From the NCBI RefSeq assembly GCF_001952855.1, contig NZ_LPNO01000001.1, positions 318,101 to 382,100 of the forward strand: a DNA stretch of 64,000 nucleotides. The letters are read 5' to 3'. Within the stretch, counting starts at the first letter, position 1; every line of letters starts with the position of its first letter. The notes under the pieces are model-generated. The model was not told the origin of the DNA. It saw only the letters and a program-made list of their open reading frames with translations, and did no database searches. Source of the stretch: Pseudomonas sp. ATCC PTA-122608. Its GTDB lineage: Bacteria; Pseudomonadota; Gammaproteobacteria; Pseudomonadales; Pseudomonadaceae. The translations under genes and the position numbers were made by a program. Positions 1-9,354 of the stretch are shown here, one piece after another.

Positions 1-1114
1 CACGCTTGCCGTTGATGCTCATCTGATGGCTATCGACCCAGAAGTTTCCAGGCAGGTAGGACCACGTTACGTCATAGGCTGGAGACAAGTACCAAGTGCC
101 GTCGGTATCCAGCAAGAAACTGATGTTCTTGGTATGGTCATCCTGGTTTCGAGCGATAACGTTGAACACCATCCGCCTGAAAAACTGTTCTGCCTCACTA
201 CGGCCCAGTTTCAGCACCCTGAATACGCTCAGCGCCTCAGCGTAGGAATACTCTCCAGGCTTCTTATAGTCGGCATGATCCAACGCACATAGTGTCGCGG
301 TATGGATTTTTTCACCCTCATCAGTGCGATCGAATCGCTTGGTCATGAAATGAGCACGTCCGCCTTCTTGAAGCAGGCGACATTCGGTCATCACCACACC
401 GGCTTGCCTGGCCATCAAGTAATACGCGTATTCGATCCGGCCATAACCTTGACTATCGGCAAGCACATCAGTGTTTTTTCCGACGTCAAACTTAAGGAGC
501 CAGTAGCTATAACCCTTGGGAGCGATCACCTGCCCTGACCTGATGTGACCTTCGGCGTTGATCGCAATGATCGCCTTCGCACGCGCGCCACCGGCACTTG
601 TGCCGACCTGAATCAAACGTTGCAATGCAGCGTCGTCGACAGTGGGGTCATTAGAGGTCAGGCGATCCTCCAGGCTCTCTCTTCCCGAGAGAACTTCCCC
701 AGCCAACTGGACAAGTGCCGCGATCTCTACGACCTCGGCCTCGTTCGCCTCAGTGTTCATGGCCGGCCGATACTCAAGCGCGCCCATGCCCCGATTACCC
801 TGGTAAAGAAGTCGATCCACTGGCGTGAACGAAAGCTTGTCACGGCCTTGCTGTGCTAACCACGCATTGATCAGCGCATTACCAAAGTCATCCGGGAGAG
901 AGTCGGCAAAGATCGCAGGGAGCGCCTTATAGGTTTCCCGATTCAGGTTGGTGAATGCGTAGGTGTACCCCGCGCGGGCGGGCATATGAATGGGCGAGAT
1001 TTCCAGACCCGTGGCCACGAACTCGGGGGAGAATTCGAACTCGCCAACTTCGGTTGCCTCATCCCAATTAAGCGCGCCGACGTATAAACCCCATAAGTAG
1101 ATTTGTGCGATCAC
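1..1114 (-). CDS. hipA: HipA-family Ser/Thr kinase toxin, 3' end outside the window
   Basis: Toxin half of a type II HipBA system. Family knowledge: HipA phosphorylates a cytosolic target such as a tRNA synthetase and causes growth arrest; the target here cannot be told. The frame is open for 371 codons to the window edge. Seen: an N-terminal HipA_N-like part, a glycine-rich loop GTSAGGARAK at residues 171-180, the catalytic stretch ARNQDDHTKN at 321-330, and the metal-binding triplet in PAYDV at about 345-349. The start is GTG at 1114-1112, which overlaps the hipB stop (GGTGA), so translation is coupled. The next ATG trinucleotide is out of frame. A usual HipA has about 430-440 residues, so some 65 are missing only because the window ends. 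All motifs read so far are intact. Confidence 0.9.
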   Translation of the reverse strand, partial: MIAQIYLWGLYVGALNWDEATEVGEFEFSPEFVATGLEISPIHMPARAGYTYAFTNLNRETYKALPAIFADSLPDDFGNALINAWLAQQGRDKLSFTPVDRLLYQGNRGMGALEYRPAMNTEANEAEVVEIAALVQLAGEVLSGRESLEDRLTSNDPTVDDAALQRLIQVGTSAGGARAKAIIAINAEGHIRSGQVIAPKGYSYWLLKFDVGKNTDVLADSQGYGRIEYAYYLMARQAGVVMTECRLLQEGGRAHFMTKRFDRTDEGEKIHTATLCALDHADYKKPGEYSYAEALSVFRVLKLGRSEAEQFFRRMVFNVIARNQDDHTKNISFLLDTDGTWYLSPAYDVTWSYLPGNFWVDSHQMSINGKR

Positions 1115-1491
1115 CAACTAATGTCCTTCTTGGTTGCGTCAGGCACGATGAGCTTTTTCTGGCCTGTTACTGCGGTCGCCGCCAATGGATCCTTGCGAGT
1201 GGTATAGGCCCGCTGGCGCTTCTTCCCGGCCATCTTCGCCATCTGGATGGGGCTTGAACGCACCTCCTCGACCAGAGAACTCAACCGATCCAATTCACCG
1301 ATCACCCGCAGGACCGAAATGAGGTTGAGCAGGGTGCCCTTGCCCGCCATCAACTGACGTAATGTCGTACGCGTAATGCCTGCCTCTTCGGCGACGACTG
1401 CCTGACTGATGTTCTTTTTCACTCTCAAGGCTTCAAGGCGCAAACCAATTGCCTGTGCGATGGCTTGCTCACTCATCGTAGTCATTCGCAT
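1111..1491 (-). CDS. hipB: HipB-like antitoxin, XRE-family helix-turn-helix
   Basis: Antitoxin and likely autorepressor of the hipBA operon. The protein has about 126 residues. An XRE-type helix-turn-helix lies in roughly the first 65 residues (ISQAVVAEEAGITRTTLRQL). It is followed by a basic tail of about 45 residues rich in Lys and Arg, longer than the short tail of E. coli HipB. The frame stays open to 1527, but I chose ATG at 1491 because an AGGA lies about 11 bases upstream. Later ATGs at 1485 and 1476 are possible. The ribosome-binding site lies inside the first of four operator-like dyads, so repressor binding would cover the start region. The stop codon overlaps the GTG start of hipA. 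Confidence 0.8.
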   Translation of the reverse strand: MRMTTMSEQAIAQAIGLRLEALRVKKNISQAVVAEEAGITRTTLRQLMAGKGTLLNLISVLRVIGELDRLSSLVEEVRSSPIQMAKMAGKKRQRAYTTRKDPLAATAVTGQKKLIVPDATKKDISW

Positions 1492-1492
1492 T

Positions 1493-1653
1493 TTGTATAG
1501 ATTCCTGATCAATAGGCAGTATTTCACGGGATATTGATCAGTATTCTAGCCAATAATTGACTGAAAACTGATGCCATATAAAGACATATCTTTTGGCTAG
1601 AAACATGATCAAAATATGACCTTATAGCCTATATTGATCAGAAAACTATCCAA
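1493..1653. promoter_or_regulatory. Four-copy operator array upstream of hipBA
   Basis: Four copies of a 20-bp imperfect dyad occupy this AT-rich gap. The consensus is TTGATCA N4 WCTAKMCAA. Copies lie at 1493-1512 and 1593-1612 (read on the minus strand) and at 1534-1553 and 1634-1653 (plus strand). Within each inverted pair the centres are 41 bp apart, and the two pairs are exactly 100 bp apart. The first copy covers the hipB ribosome-binding site; the last ends 10 bp before the hypT stop. HipB of E. coli also binds several spaced dyads. That this HipB binds here is inference from position and symmetry. Confidence 0.7.
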
Positions 1654-1662
1654 TTTACATCA

Positions 1663-2592
1663 TCAAGCAAGGCCACGCTCTCCCACCGGTGCCTGCGCCG
1701 CACCACCTTCCAGCTTGCGCCACAGCAACCGCACGTTCGCCTTGCGCACCAAGGCACAGCGGTACAGCCGGATCTCCAGCGGCACATGCCATTGCGGGCC
1801 GCCGCACACCACCAGTTCGCCCCGGGCCAACTCGGCGCGCACGCTCAACTGCGGCACCCAGGCAATGCCCAGGCCTTCGAGGGCCATGCTTTTCAGGCTG
1901 TCGGCCATGGCAGTTTCATAAATCGTGGTGAAGCGCAGCGCCCGCTGGCGCAACAACAGGTTTACCGAGCGCCCCAGGAAAGCCCCGGCGCTGTAGGCCA
2001 GCAGCGGCACACTGCCCTCGCCTTCCAGGTCGAACAGCGGCTTTCCATCGGCATCGGCGGCGCACACTGGCAGCATCTCGGTGTTGCCCAGGTGCAGCGA
2101 CGGGAAGATTTCCGGGTCCATCTGCATGGCCGCATCCGGGTCGTAGAACGCCAGCATCAAATCGCAACCGCCTTCGCGCAAGGCATGCACGGCGTCACCC
2201 ACGTTGGTAGCAACCAACCGCGTGGCGATGTTCAGTCCTTCGTTGCGCAACTGCGCGATCCAACGTGGGAAGAAGCCCAACGCCAGGGAGTGCGCCGCGG
2301 CCACCTGCATGACTTCGCCCTGCCCGCCTTCCAAGTGATGCAAGTGCCGCAGCACTTCACCGAGTTGCTCGACCACGGTACGCGCGGTGACCAGGAACAA
2401 CTGCCCCGCCGCCGTCAGTTCGACCGGCGTGCGCGAGCGATTAACCAGGGTCAGCCCCAGCGCGGCCTCCAGGCTGCGAATGCGTCGACTGAACGCCGGC
2501 TGGGTGACAAAGCGCCGCTCAGCCGCCTGGGAGAAGCTGCGGGTGGCAGCCAAGGCGCTAAAGTCTTCCAGCCATTTGCTTTCAAGGTTCAT
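1663..2592 (-). CDS. LysR-family regulator, HypT-like
   Basis: Transcription regulator of 309 residues. An N-terminal winged helix (SFSQAAERRFVTQPAFSRRI, about residues 18-37) precedes a substrate-binding domain of two alpha/beta lobes. The start MNLESKWLEDFSALA and the stretch AAAHSLALGFFP resemble, as I remember it, E. coli HypT/YjiE, the hypochlorite-responsive regulator. I chose ATG at 2592 because GGGAGG sits 5-7 bases upstream; the frame extends further to 2625. It is divergent from aspA across about 180 bp, the arrangement I recall for PA5428/PA5429, so it may control aspA. The hypochlorite role is inferred from sequence only and was not checked residue by residue. Confidence 0.8.
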   Translation of the reverse strand: MNLESKWLEDFSALAATRSFSQAAERRFVTQPAFSRRIRSLEAALGLTLVNRSRTPVELTAAGQLFLVTARTVVEQLGEVLRHLHHLEGGQGEVMQVAAAHSLALGFFPRWIAQLRNEGLNIATRLVATNVGDAVHALREGGCDLMLAFYDPDAAMQMDPEIFPSLHLGNTEMLPVCAADADGKPLFDLEGEGSVPLLAYSAGAFLGRSVNLLLRQRALRFTTIYETAMADSLKSMALEGLGIAWVPQLSVRAELARGELVVCGGPQWHVPLEIRLYRCALVRKANVRLLWRKLEGGAAQAPVGERGLA

Positions 2593-2773
2593 CACATCCT
2601 CCCGGGGCATGCACCATTTTGGCACACACGACCGTTATGGTAACGGGGTCACACCGACATTATGCCGTTTATGCATAGCCCAGTGTTTAACAGCATTGGC
2701 CCAAAATCTCCTGCAAGCCTAGCATTCACAGCGTTCCGGCCTAGCCCGGGTCCATATCGAGATGATTTCCGTC

Positions 2774-4198
<1,425 letters not shown>

Positions 4199-4252
4199 GC
4201 GTTTGTTGCACCGCTCACCAGGTTGAGGGACTAGACACCTCTCACCTTTTGA

Positions 4253-4288
4253 GGGCCTGAAGGCTCGTTCTTCAGGCCCTTTTTTTTT
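4253..4288 (+). terminator. Rho-independent terminator of aspA
   Basis: A perfect 10-bp stem, GGGCCTGAAG (4253-4262) with CTTCAGGCCC (4270-4279), has a 7-base loop and is followed by nine T residues. It lies 55 bp after the aspA stop and just before a REPIN. Confidence 0.95.
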
Positions 4289-4291
4289 GCT

Positions 4292-4391
4292 TGTAGGAGC
4301 GAGCTTGCTCGCGAAAAACGCAAGGAGACCGCAATCATCCAGACAGCCAAGATCACCGTTAACGACCTTCGCGAGCAAGCTCGCTCCTACA
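4292..4391. repeat. REPIN 1, 100-bp AG type
   Basis: Inverted doublet of REP units. It begins TGTAGGAGCGAGCTTGCTCG and ends with the exact reverse complement of that sequence. Two 24-bp arms flank a 52-bp variable centre. It is one of three AG-type copies in the window, all exactly 100 bp. Such elements are mobilised by a RAYT transposase encoded elsewhere; none is in this window. Confidence 0.9.
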
Positions 4392-4614
4392 AACCTTTAA
4401 TCGCCTCGTGCAGACGGATCACACACTCCTAGGTATAGTGCCGCCCCTCTTCGCGTCAGCGGTCGTCGGTAACGAGACCCTGGTAAGCGCGAAACCGCAT
4501 GAATAACAACACCCGCAAAAGGATTGGGGTCGAAGCGTCGTGCACTGCCTGGTGCCGAGCGATGCGTCGGACCGTCCTGCGTTTGCCATTAGAAAAATCA
4601 GCGAGGAACACTCC
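4392..4614 (+). other. Promoter and long 5' leader of the symporter gene
   Basis: No gene was found in this 220-bp gap. A -10-like TATAGT lies at about 4434-4439. The leader after it is GC-rich and looks foldable: GCGGT (4459-4463) can pair with ACCGC (4494-4498), enclosing GGTC/GACC. I do not recognise a known riboswitch. The gene's ribosome site, GAGGA at 4603-4607, lies at the end. Confidence 0.35.
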
Positions 4615-6066
4615 ATGCTAGAAGTCATCAACGACTTCCTCTCAGGGAAAGTATTGATCGTGCTCATTGTCGGGCTCGGTGGTTACTTCACGATCCGCTC
4701 GCGTTTCGTTCAGTTGCGTCACTTTTTCCACATGTTTTCGGTATTTCGCGACAGCCTGAAAAGCAGCGCCGGCCAGCTCAGCTCGTTCCAGGCGCTGATG
4801 CTCAGCCTCGCCGGGCGCGTGGGTGCCGGCAACATCGCAGGCGTCGGCATTGCCGTGACCCTGGGTGGCCCGGGCGCCGTATTCTGGATGTGGGTCACCG
4901 CACTGGTGGGCATGTCCTCGAGCTTTATCGAGTGCTCCCTCGGCCAGCTCTACAAACGCACCGACGCTGAAGGCACCTACCGTGGCGGCCCGGCGTATTA
5001 CATCCAGCACGGCCTGCACAAACGCTGGTTGGGCATGGTGATGGCATTCCTGCTGCTGGTGACCTTCGGTTTCGCCTTCAACGGCCTGCAAGCCCACGCC
5101 GTAACCCACTCGCTGAACAACGCGTTTGGCCTCGACACCACCTACACCGGCCTGGCCCTGGCTGTGCTGCTGGGCTTGGTGTTCATTGGCGGGATCAAGC
5201 GTATCGCCTCGATCGCCGACCTGCTGGTGCCGGTCAAGACCCTGGTCTACATCGCCGTGACCCTGTACGTGATCGTGCTGCAATTCGACCACGTGCCAGC
5301 CATGCTCGCGACCATCGTCAAGAGCGCCTTCGGCCTCGACCAAGCCTTCGGTGGCCTGGTGGGGAGCGCGATCATCATGGGTGTGAAGCGCGGCGTGTTC
5401 GCCAACGAAGCCGGTCTGGGCAGTGCGCCTAACGTGGCGGCAGTCGCGTCCGTAGAGCACCCGATCGCCCAAGGCGTGGTGCAAGCGTTCAGCGTGTTCC
5501 TCGACACCTTTGTGATCTGCACCTGCACCGCGTTGCTGATCCTGCTCTCGGGTTTCTACACCCCGGGCTTTGAAGGCGACGGCATTGCCCTGACCCAGAA
5601 CTCCCTGGCGGCAGTGGTCGGTGACTGGGGCCGGATGTTCATCTCGGTGGCCTTGGCGTTGTTCGTGTTCACCTCGATCATGTACAACTACTACCTCGGC
5701 GAGAGCAACCTGCGCTTCATCGTGGGCGACAATCGCAAGGTGTTGATGGGCTACCGTGCGCTGGTGCTGGTGCTGATTTTCTGGGGTTCCATCGAGAACC
5801 TCGGCACCGTGTTCGCTTTCGCCGACATCACCATGACCATGCTCGCGTTCGTCAACCTGTTTGCCCTGGCGTTCCTGTTCAAGATCGCCATGCGTATCCT
5901 GAATGACTACGACGGCCAGCGTGCTGCGGGCATCAAGACTCCGGTGTTTGATTCCAGCAAGTTCCCGGACCTGGACCTGGACCGCAAGGCCTGGCCGGCG
6001 AACCCGGTGAAGGCTGAGCCAACCGCTCAAGCATCGGTTGAACTGAGCGCTCAAACGCAACGCTAA
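4615..6066 (+). CDS. Alanine/glycine:cation symporter (AGCS family)
   Basis: Inner-membrane sodium-coupled importer of alanine or glycine, 483 residues. About ten hydrophobic helices are visible. Family stretches seen are SLAGRVGAGNIAGVG near residue 65 and FANEAGLGSAPN near residue 262. I chose ATG at 4615 because GAGGA lies 7 bases upstream; the frame stays open to 4540 without another good ribosome site. It sits between aspA and an asparaginase and ends in its own terminator. The exact substrate and cation cannot be read from sequence. The C-terminal tail after the last helix is hydrophilic and variable. Confidence 0.9.
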   Translation: MLEVINDFLSGKVLIVLIVGLGGYFTIRSRFVQLRHFFHMFSVFRDSLKSSAGQLSSFQALMLSLAGRVGAGNIAGVGIAVTLGGPGAVFWMWVTALVGMSSSFIECSLGQLYKRTDAEGTYRGGPAYYIQHGLHKRWLGMVMAFLLLVTFGFAFNGLQAHAVTHSLNNAFGLDTTYTGLALAVLLGLVFIGGIKRIASIADLLVPVKTLVYIAVTLYVIVLQFDHVPAMLATIVKSAFGLDQAFGGLVGSAIIMGVKRGVFANEAGLGSAPNVAAVASVEHPIAQGVVQAFSVFLDTFVICTCTALLILLSGFYTPGFEGDGIALTQNSLAAVVGDWGRMFISVALALFVFTSIMYNYYLGESNLRFIVGDNRKVLMGYRALVLVLIFWGSIENLGTVFAFADITMTMLAFVNLFALAFLFKIAMRILNDYDGQRAAGIKTPVFDSSKFPDLDLDRKAWPANPVKAEPTAQASVELSAQTQR

Positions 6067-6082
6067 ACCTAGATAGATGACA

Positions 6083-6125
6083 CGCCGCCCGGCCTTGGGC
6101 ATGCTCTGGGCCCGGCGGCGTTTTT
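6083..6125 (+). terminator. Rho-independent terminator after the symporter
   Basis: Twelve-base arms CGCCGCCCGGCC (6083-6094) and GGCCCGGCGGCG (6109-6120) pair with one C-C mismatch and are followed by five T residues. It lies 17 bp after the symporter stop and 18 bp before the next start. Confidence 0.85.
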
Positions 6126-6143
6126 CGTTCAGGAGATTCTTCA

Positions 6144-7121
6144 ATGCAACCAGCCAACAACGTCATGGTGCTCTACACCGGCGGCACCATCGGCATGCAG
6201 GCCAGCGCAAACGGCCTGGCCCCCGCTTCGGGTTTTGAAGCGCGAATGAGCGAAGCCCTCGCCCAACTGAATATGCCAGCCTGGGGCTTCCGGGAAATGT
6301 CCCCGCTGATCGACAGCGCCAACATGACCCCCGCCTACTGGCAGCGCCTGCGCGCCGCCGTGATTGAGGCGGTGGACGAGGGCTGCGACGCCGTACTGGT
6401 GCTGCACGGCACCGACACCCTGGCCTACAGCGCGGCCGCCATGAGTTTCCAACTGCTGGGCCTGCCCGCACCGGTGCTGTTCACCGGCTCGATGCTGCCT
6501 GCCGGCGTGCCCGACAGCGATGCCTGGGAAAACGTCAGCGGTGCGTTGGCAGCCTTGGGCGAAGGCCTGGCGCCGGGCGTGCAACTGTACTTCCACGGTG
6601 CACTGATGGCCCCGACCCGTTGCGCGAAAATCCGCAGTTTTGGTCGCCATCCGTTTGCCGCGTTACGGCGTAATGGCGGCGTGGCCAAGGCCGAACTGGT
6701 GCCAGCAGCGCTGCATTACCGCCAGGCCAAGGCGCTGGCCAATGTGGGCGTGCTGCCACTGGTGCCGGGCATCGCCGCCGCGCAATTGGACGGGTTGATC
6801 GACAGTGGCATCCAGGCGCTGGTGCTGGAATGCTTCGGCAGCGGCACCGGGCCGAGCGACAACCCGCAGTTCCTCGCCAGCCTCCAGCGCGCGCAGGATA
6901 ACGGCGTGGTGGTGGTGGCAATTACCCAATGCCATGAAGGCGGCGTGGAGCTGGATGTATACGAAGCCGGTAGCCGCTTGCGTGGCGTGGGCGTGTTGTC
7001 AGGTGGCGGTATGACCCGGGAAGCCGCGTTCGGCAAGCTCAATGCCTTGATCGGCGCCGGGCTGGACACCGCCGAAGTCCGCCGCCTGGTCGAACTCGAC
7101 CTGTGCGGCGAACTGAGCTGA
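6144..7121 (+). CDS. L-asparaginase
   Basis: Hydrolyses asparagine to aspartate and ammonia. The protein has 325 residues and no signal peptide, so it is most likely a cytoplasmic type I enzyme. Both catalytic threonine motifs are present: YTGGTIGM at residues 11-18 and VLHGTDTLAYS at about 88-98. The start ATG at 6144 has AGGAGA about 8 bases upstream. Its product is the substrate of AspA, encoded 2 kb upstream, so the two together would turn asparagine into fumarate. A terminator separates it from the symporter, so it probably has its own promoter or depends on readthrough. Confidence 0.9.
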   Translation: MQPANNVMVLYTGGTIGMQASANGLAPASGFEARMSEALAQLNMPAWGFREMSPLIDSANMTPAYWQRLRAAVIEAVDEGCDAVLVLHGTDTLAYSAAAMSFQLLGLPAPVLFTGSMLPAGVPDSDAWENVSGALAALGEGLAPGVQLYFHGALMAPTRCAKIRSFGRHPFAALRRNGGVAKAELVPAALHYRQAKALANVGVLPLVPGIAAAQLDGLIDSGIQALVLECFGSGTGPSDNPQFLASLQRAQDNGVVVVAITQCHEGGVELDVYEAGSRLRGVGVLSGGGMTREAAFGKLNALIGAGLDTAEVRRLVELDLCGELS

Positions 7122-7171
7122 CCGGCATATAACTTGCTCCTCTTCCAGCCATCCCCTGGCTGGAAGCACCC

Positions 7172-8164
7172 ATGCTGCACTCCCACCTCACCACCCTCAA
7201 CGCCGTCTCGCTGGTGCTCAACACCTTCAAGGCCGAAGGCCAACCCGCCGAGGCCTTGCTGGCCGGCAGCGGTATCTGCGCGGCGGACTTGAGCCGCGCC
7301 GACACCCGTATCACCACCAACCAGGAGATGCGCGTGTGCGCCAACGCCGTGGCACTGCGCCGGGATATCGGCCTGGAGCTGGGCCGGCAAATGCACGTTT
7401 CTTCCTATGGCATGCTCGGTTACGCACTGCTCACCAGTGCCACCTTCGGTGACGCTTTGCGCCTGGCGCTGCGGTATCCGGCGCTGCTGGGAACACTTTT
7501 CGAGCTGGACCTCGAGGAAGACGGCACGCGCATCTGGTTCAGCGCCGCGGATTACCGAGAAAATCCGGCACTGGAAATGTTCAACGTCGAACTTTGCCTG
7601 GCTTCGTTGAAGGTGATCTGCGACGACCTGCTGGGGCATGCCTTGCCGCTGCTGGGTGCGCGCTTTGAACATGACGCCCCGGATTACCGCGCGCGGTACG
7701 CCGAAAGCTTTGCCTGCTCGCTGCAATTCGGCGCCACCGCCAACGCGTTTGCCTTCGACCGAAGCTGGCTGGACCAGCCCCTGCCGTTAGCCGACGCCGT
7801 CACCCACCAGGCCATGGCCGAGCGCTGCCGCAAGCAAAACACCGAGTTCACCGGGCGCCAGGCCTGGCTGGGCAAGATTCGCCACCTGCTCGCCAGCCAA
7901 CTCAGCGCCGCGCCGGGACTCGATGGCCTGGCCGAGCAGATGAACTGCTCCCCCCGCACGCTACGCCGGCACCTGCATGACTTGGGCTGCAGCTATCAGG
8001 AGTTGCTGGACGAGCTACGCTTCGAGCGGGCCAAACGGTTGCTGGGCGAGGATGAACTGCCTATTTACCGAATTGCCGAGGCGCTGGGCTTCAGCGAAAC
8101 CGCGAGTTTCCGTCACGCCTTTGTGCGCTGGAGCGGCGTAGCGCCCAGCCAGTTCCGCCCCTGA
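7172..8164 (+). CDS. AraC-family regulator with an Arabinose_bd-type sensor domain
   Basis: Transcription activator of 330 residues. An N-terminal ligand domain of about 200 residues, of the kind seen in OruR- and VirF-type regulators, precedes a C-terminal double helix-turn-helix. Seen in the latter: GLDGLAEQMNCSPRTLRRHL at about 249-268 and IYRIAEALGFSETASFRHAF at about 295-314. The gene starts 50 bp after the asparaginase and is followed 155 bp later, on the same strand, by aphA and a polyamine-binding protein. A role in sensing a polyamine or amino acid and activating those genes is inference from position. No operator was recognised in the gap. Confidence 0.85.
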   Translation: MLHSHLTTLNAVSLVLNTFKAEGQPAEALLAGSGICAADLSRADTRITTNQEMRVCANAVALRRDIGLELGRQMHVSSYGMLGYALLTSATFGDALRLALRYPALLGTLFELDLEEDGTRIWFSAADYRENPALEMFNVELCLASLKVICDDLLGHALPLLGARFEHDAPDYRARYAESFACSLQFGATANAFAFDRSWLDQPLPLADAVTHQAMAERCRKQNTEFTGRQAWLGKIRHLLASQLSAAPGLDGLAEQMNCSPRTLRRHLHDLGCSYQELLDELRFERAKRLLGEDELPIYRIAEALGFSETASFRHAFVRWSGVAPSQFRP

Positions 8165-8319
8165 AGCCACTTGGTGGGGCGTGGCCGCGCCATTTCGGGG
8201 CGAATTGCGGTCACACACTTTGGCCATATTGATCCCCTTTTGGCCGCTCCTGCCATTCTCATAAATCCCGCCCGCCGCAAGACTGGACCTCACCGATTCA
8301 GCCTGCGGAGAACAACAAT

Positions 8320-9354
8320 ATGCTGACGATCTACTCGGACGATCACCACCTGCACCATGGCCGATGCGAGTTGATGGACGGGCAACTGATGCCGTGTTTT
8401 GAAATGCCCTCGCGCGCCGACCATGTGTTGCAACGGGTCAAGGAGCGCGAACTGGGACCGGTGCAAGCGCCCAACGATTTTGGCCTGGCGCCGCTGCAAC
8501 GCATTCACAGCCCCGCCTATCTGGACTTCTTTAAAGGCGCCTGGGAGCGCTGGACCGCGTACGGCCAGGACGGAGATCTGCTGCCCTACACCTGGCCCGC
8601 ACGCACTTTGCGCCGGGTCATCCCCACCAGCCTGCACGGCCAGCTCGGCTATTACAGCTTCGACGGCGGCGCGCCGATCACCGCCGGTACCTGGCAAGCG
8701 GCCTACAGCGCAGCGCAAGTCGCGCTGACTGCGCAACAGGCGATGCAGCAAGGCGCCCACAGTGCCTTCGCCCTGTGCCGCCCGCCCGGGCACCATGCCG
8801 CCAGCGACTTGATGGGCGGCTATTGCTACCTGAACAACGCGGCGATCGCAGCCCAGGCGTTTCTCGACCAGGGCCACAAGAAGGTCGCAATCCTCGACGT
8901 GGACTACCACCACGGCAACGGTACCCAGTCGATTTTCTACGAGCGCAGCGATGTGCTGTTCACCTCGATCCATGGCCATCCGGAAGCGGAATTTCCGTTC
9001 TTCCTGGGCTATGCCGACGAGTCGGGCGAAGGCGCCGGTGAAGGTTTCAACTTCAATTATCCCTTACCCGCCGGCTCTGGCTGGGACCGCTGGAGCGCCG
9101 CGCTGGAGCAGGCGTGTGAGGAGATTGAGCGCTATGGCGCCGACATCATCGTGGTCTCGCTGGGCGTGGACACCTTCAAGGACGACCCGATCTCCCAGTT
9201 CAAGCTCGACAGCCCCGACTACCTGGCGATGGGCGCGCGAATCGCCCGCCTCGGCAAGCCGACGCTGTTTGTGATGGAAGGCGGCTATGCCGTGGAAGAA
9301 ATCGGCATCAATGCCGTCAACGTTCTCGAAGGTTTTGAGGGATTCACCCAATGA
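8320..9354 (+). CDS. aphA: Acetylpolyamine amidohydrolase, class II histone deacetylase fold
   Basis: Zinc hydrolase that deacetylates acetylputrescine, acetylcadaverine or similar polyamines, opening them to catabolism. The protein has 344 residues, full length for the family. Seen: RPPGHHA with the catalytic His pair at about 155-161, the zinc-site stretch DVDYHHGNGTQ at about 194-204 (Asp, His), a second Asp in SLGVDTFKDDP at about 285, and the catalytic Tyr in EGGYAVEE near residue 325. GGAG lies 11 bases before the ATG. The stop overlaps the next start (ATGA), so it is coupled to a PotF-like binding protein, matching PA1409-PA1410 as I remember them. The related name aphB cannot be excluded. 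Confidence 0.85.
   Translation: MLTIYSDDHHLHHGRCELMDGQLMPCFEMPSRADHVLQRVKERELGPVQAPNDFGLAPLQRIHSPAYLDFFKGAWERWTAYGQDGDLLPYTWPARTLRRVIPTSLHGQLGYYSFDGGAPITAGTWQAAYSAAQVALTAQQAMQQGAHSAFALCRPPGHHAASDLMGGYCYLNNAAIAAQAFLDQGHKKVAILDVDYHHGNGTQSIFYERSDVLFTSIHGHPEAEFPFFLGYADESGEGAGEGFNFNYPLPAGSGWDRWSAALEQACEEIERYGADIIVVSLGVDTFKDDPISQFKLDSPDYLAMGARIARLGKPTLFVMEGGYAVEEIGINAVNVLEGFEGFTQ

Noticed and set aside
1..1114. Plus-strand small frames near the left edge
   Set aside because: They lie opposite a continuous minus-strand HipA frame with all kinase motifs.
4292..4391. Inverted repeats as a CRISPR array or integron site
   Set aside because: Single inverted doublets dispersed through the window without regular direct repeats or cas or integrase genes; they fit REPINs.
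4642..6144. 500-codon minus-strand frame across the symporter
   Set aside because: Charged His/Gln/Glu-rich shadow of a membrane protein gene.
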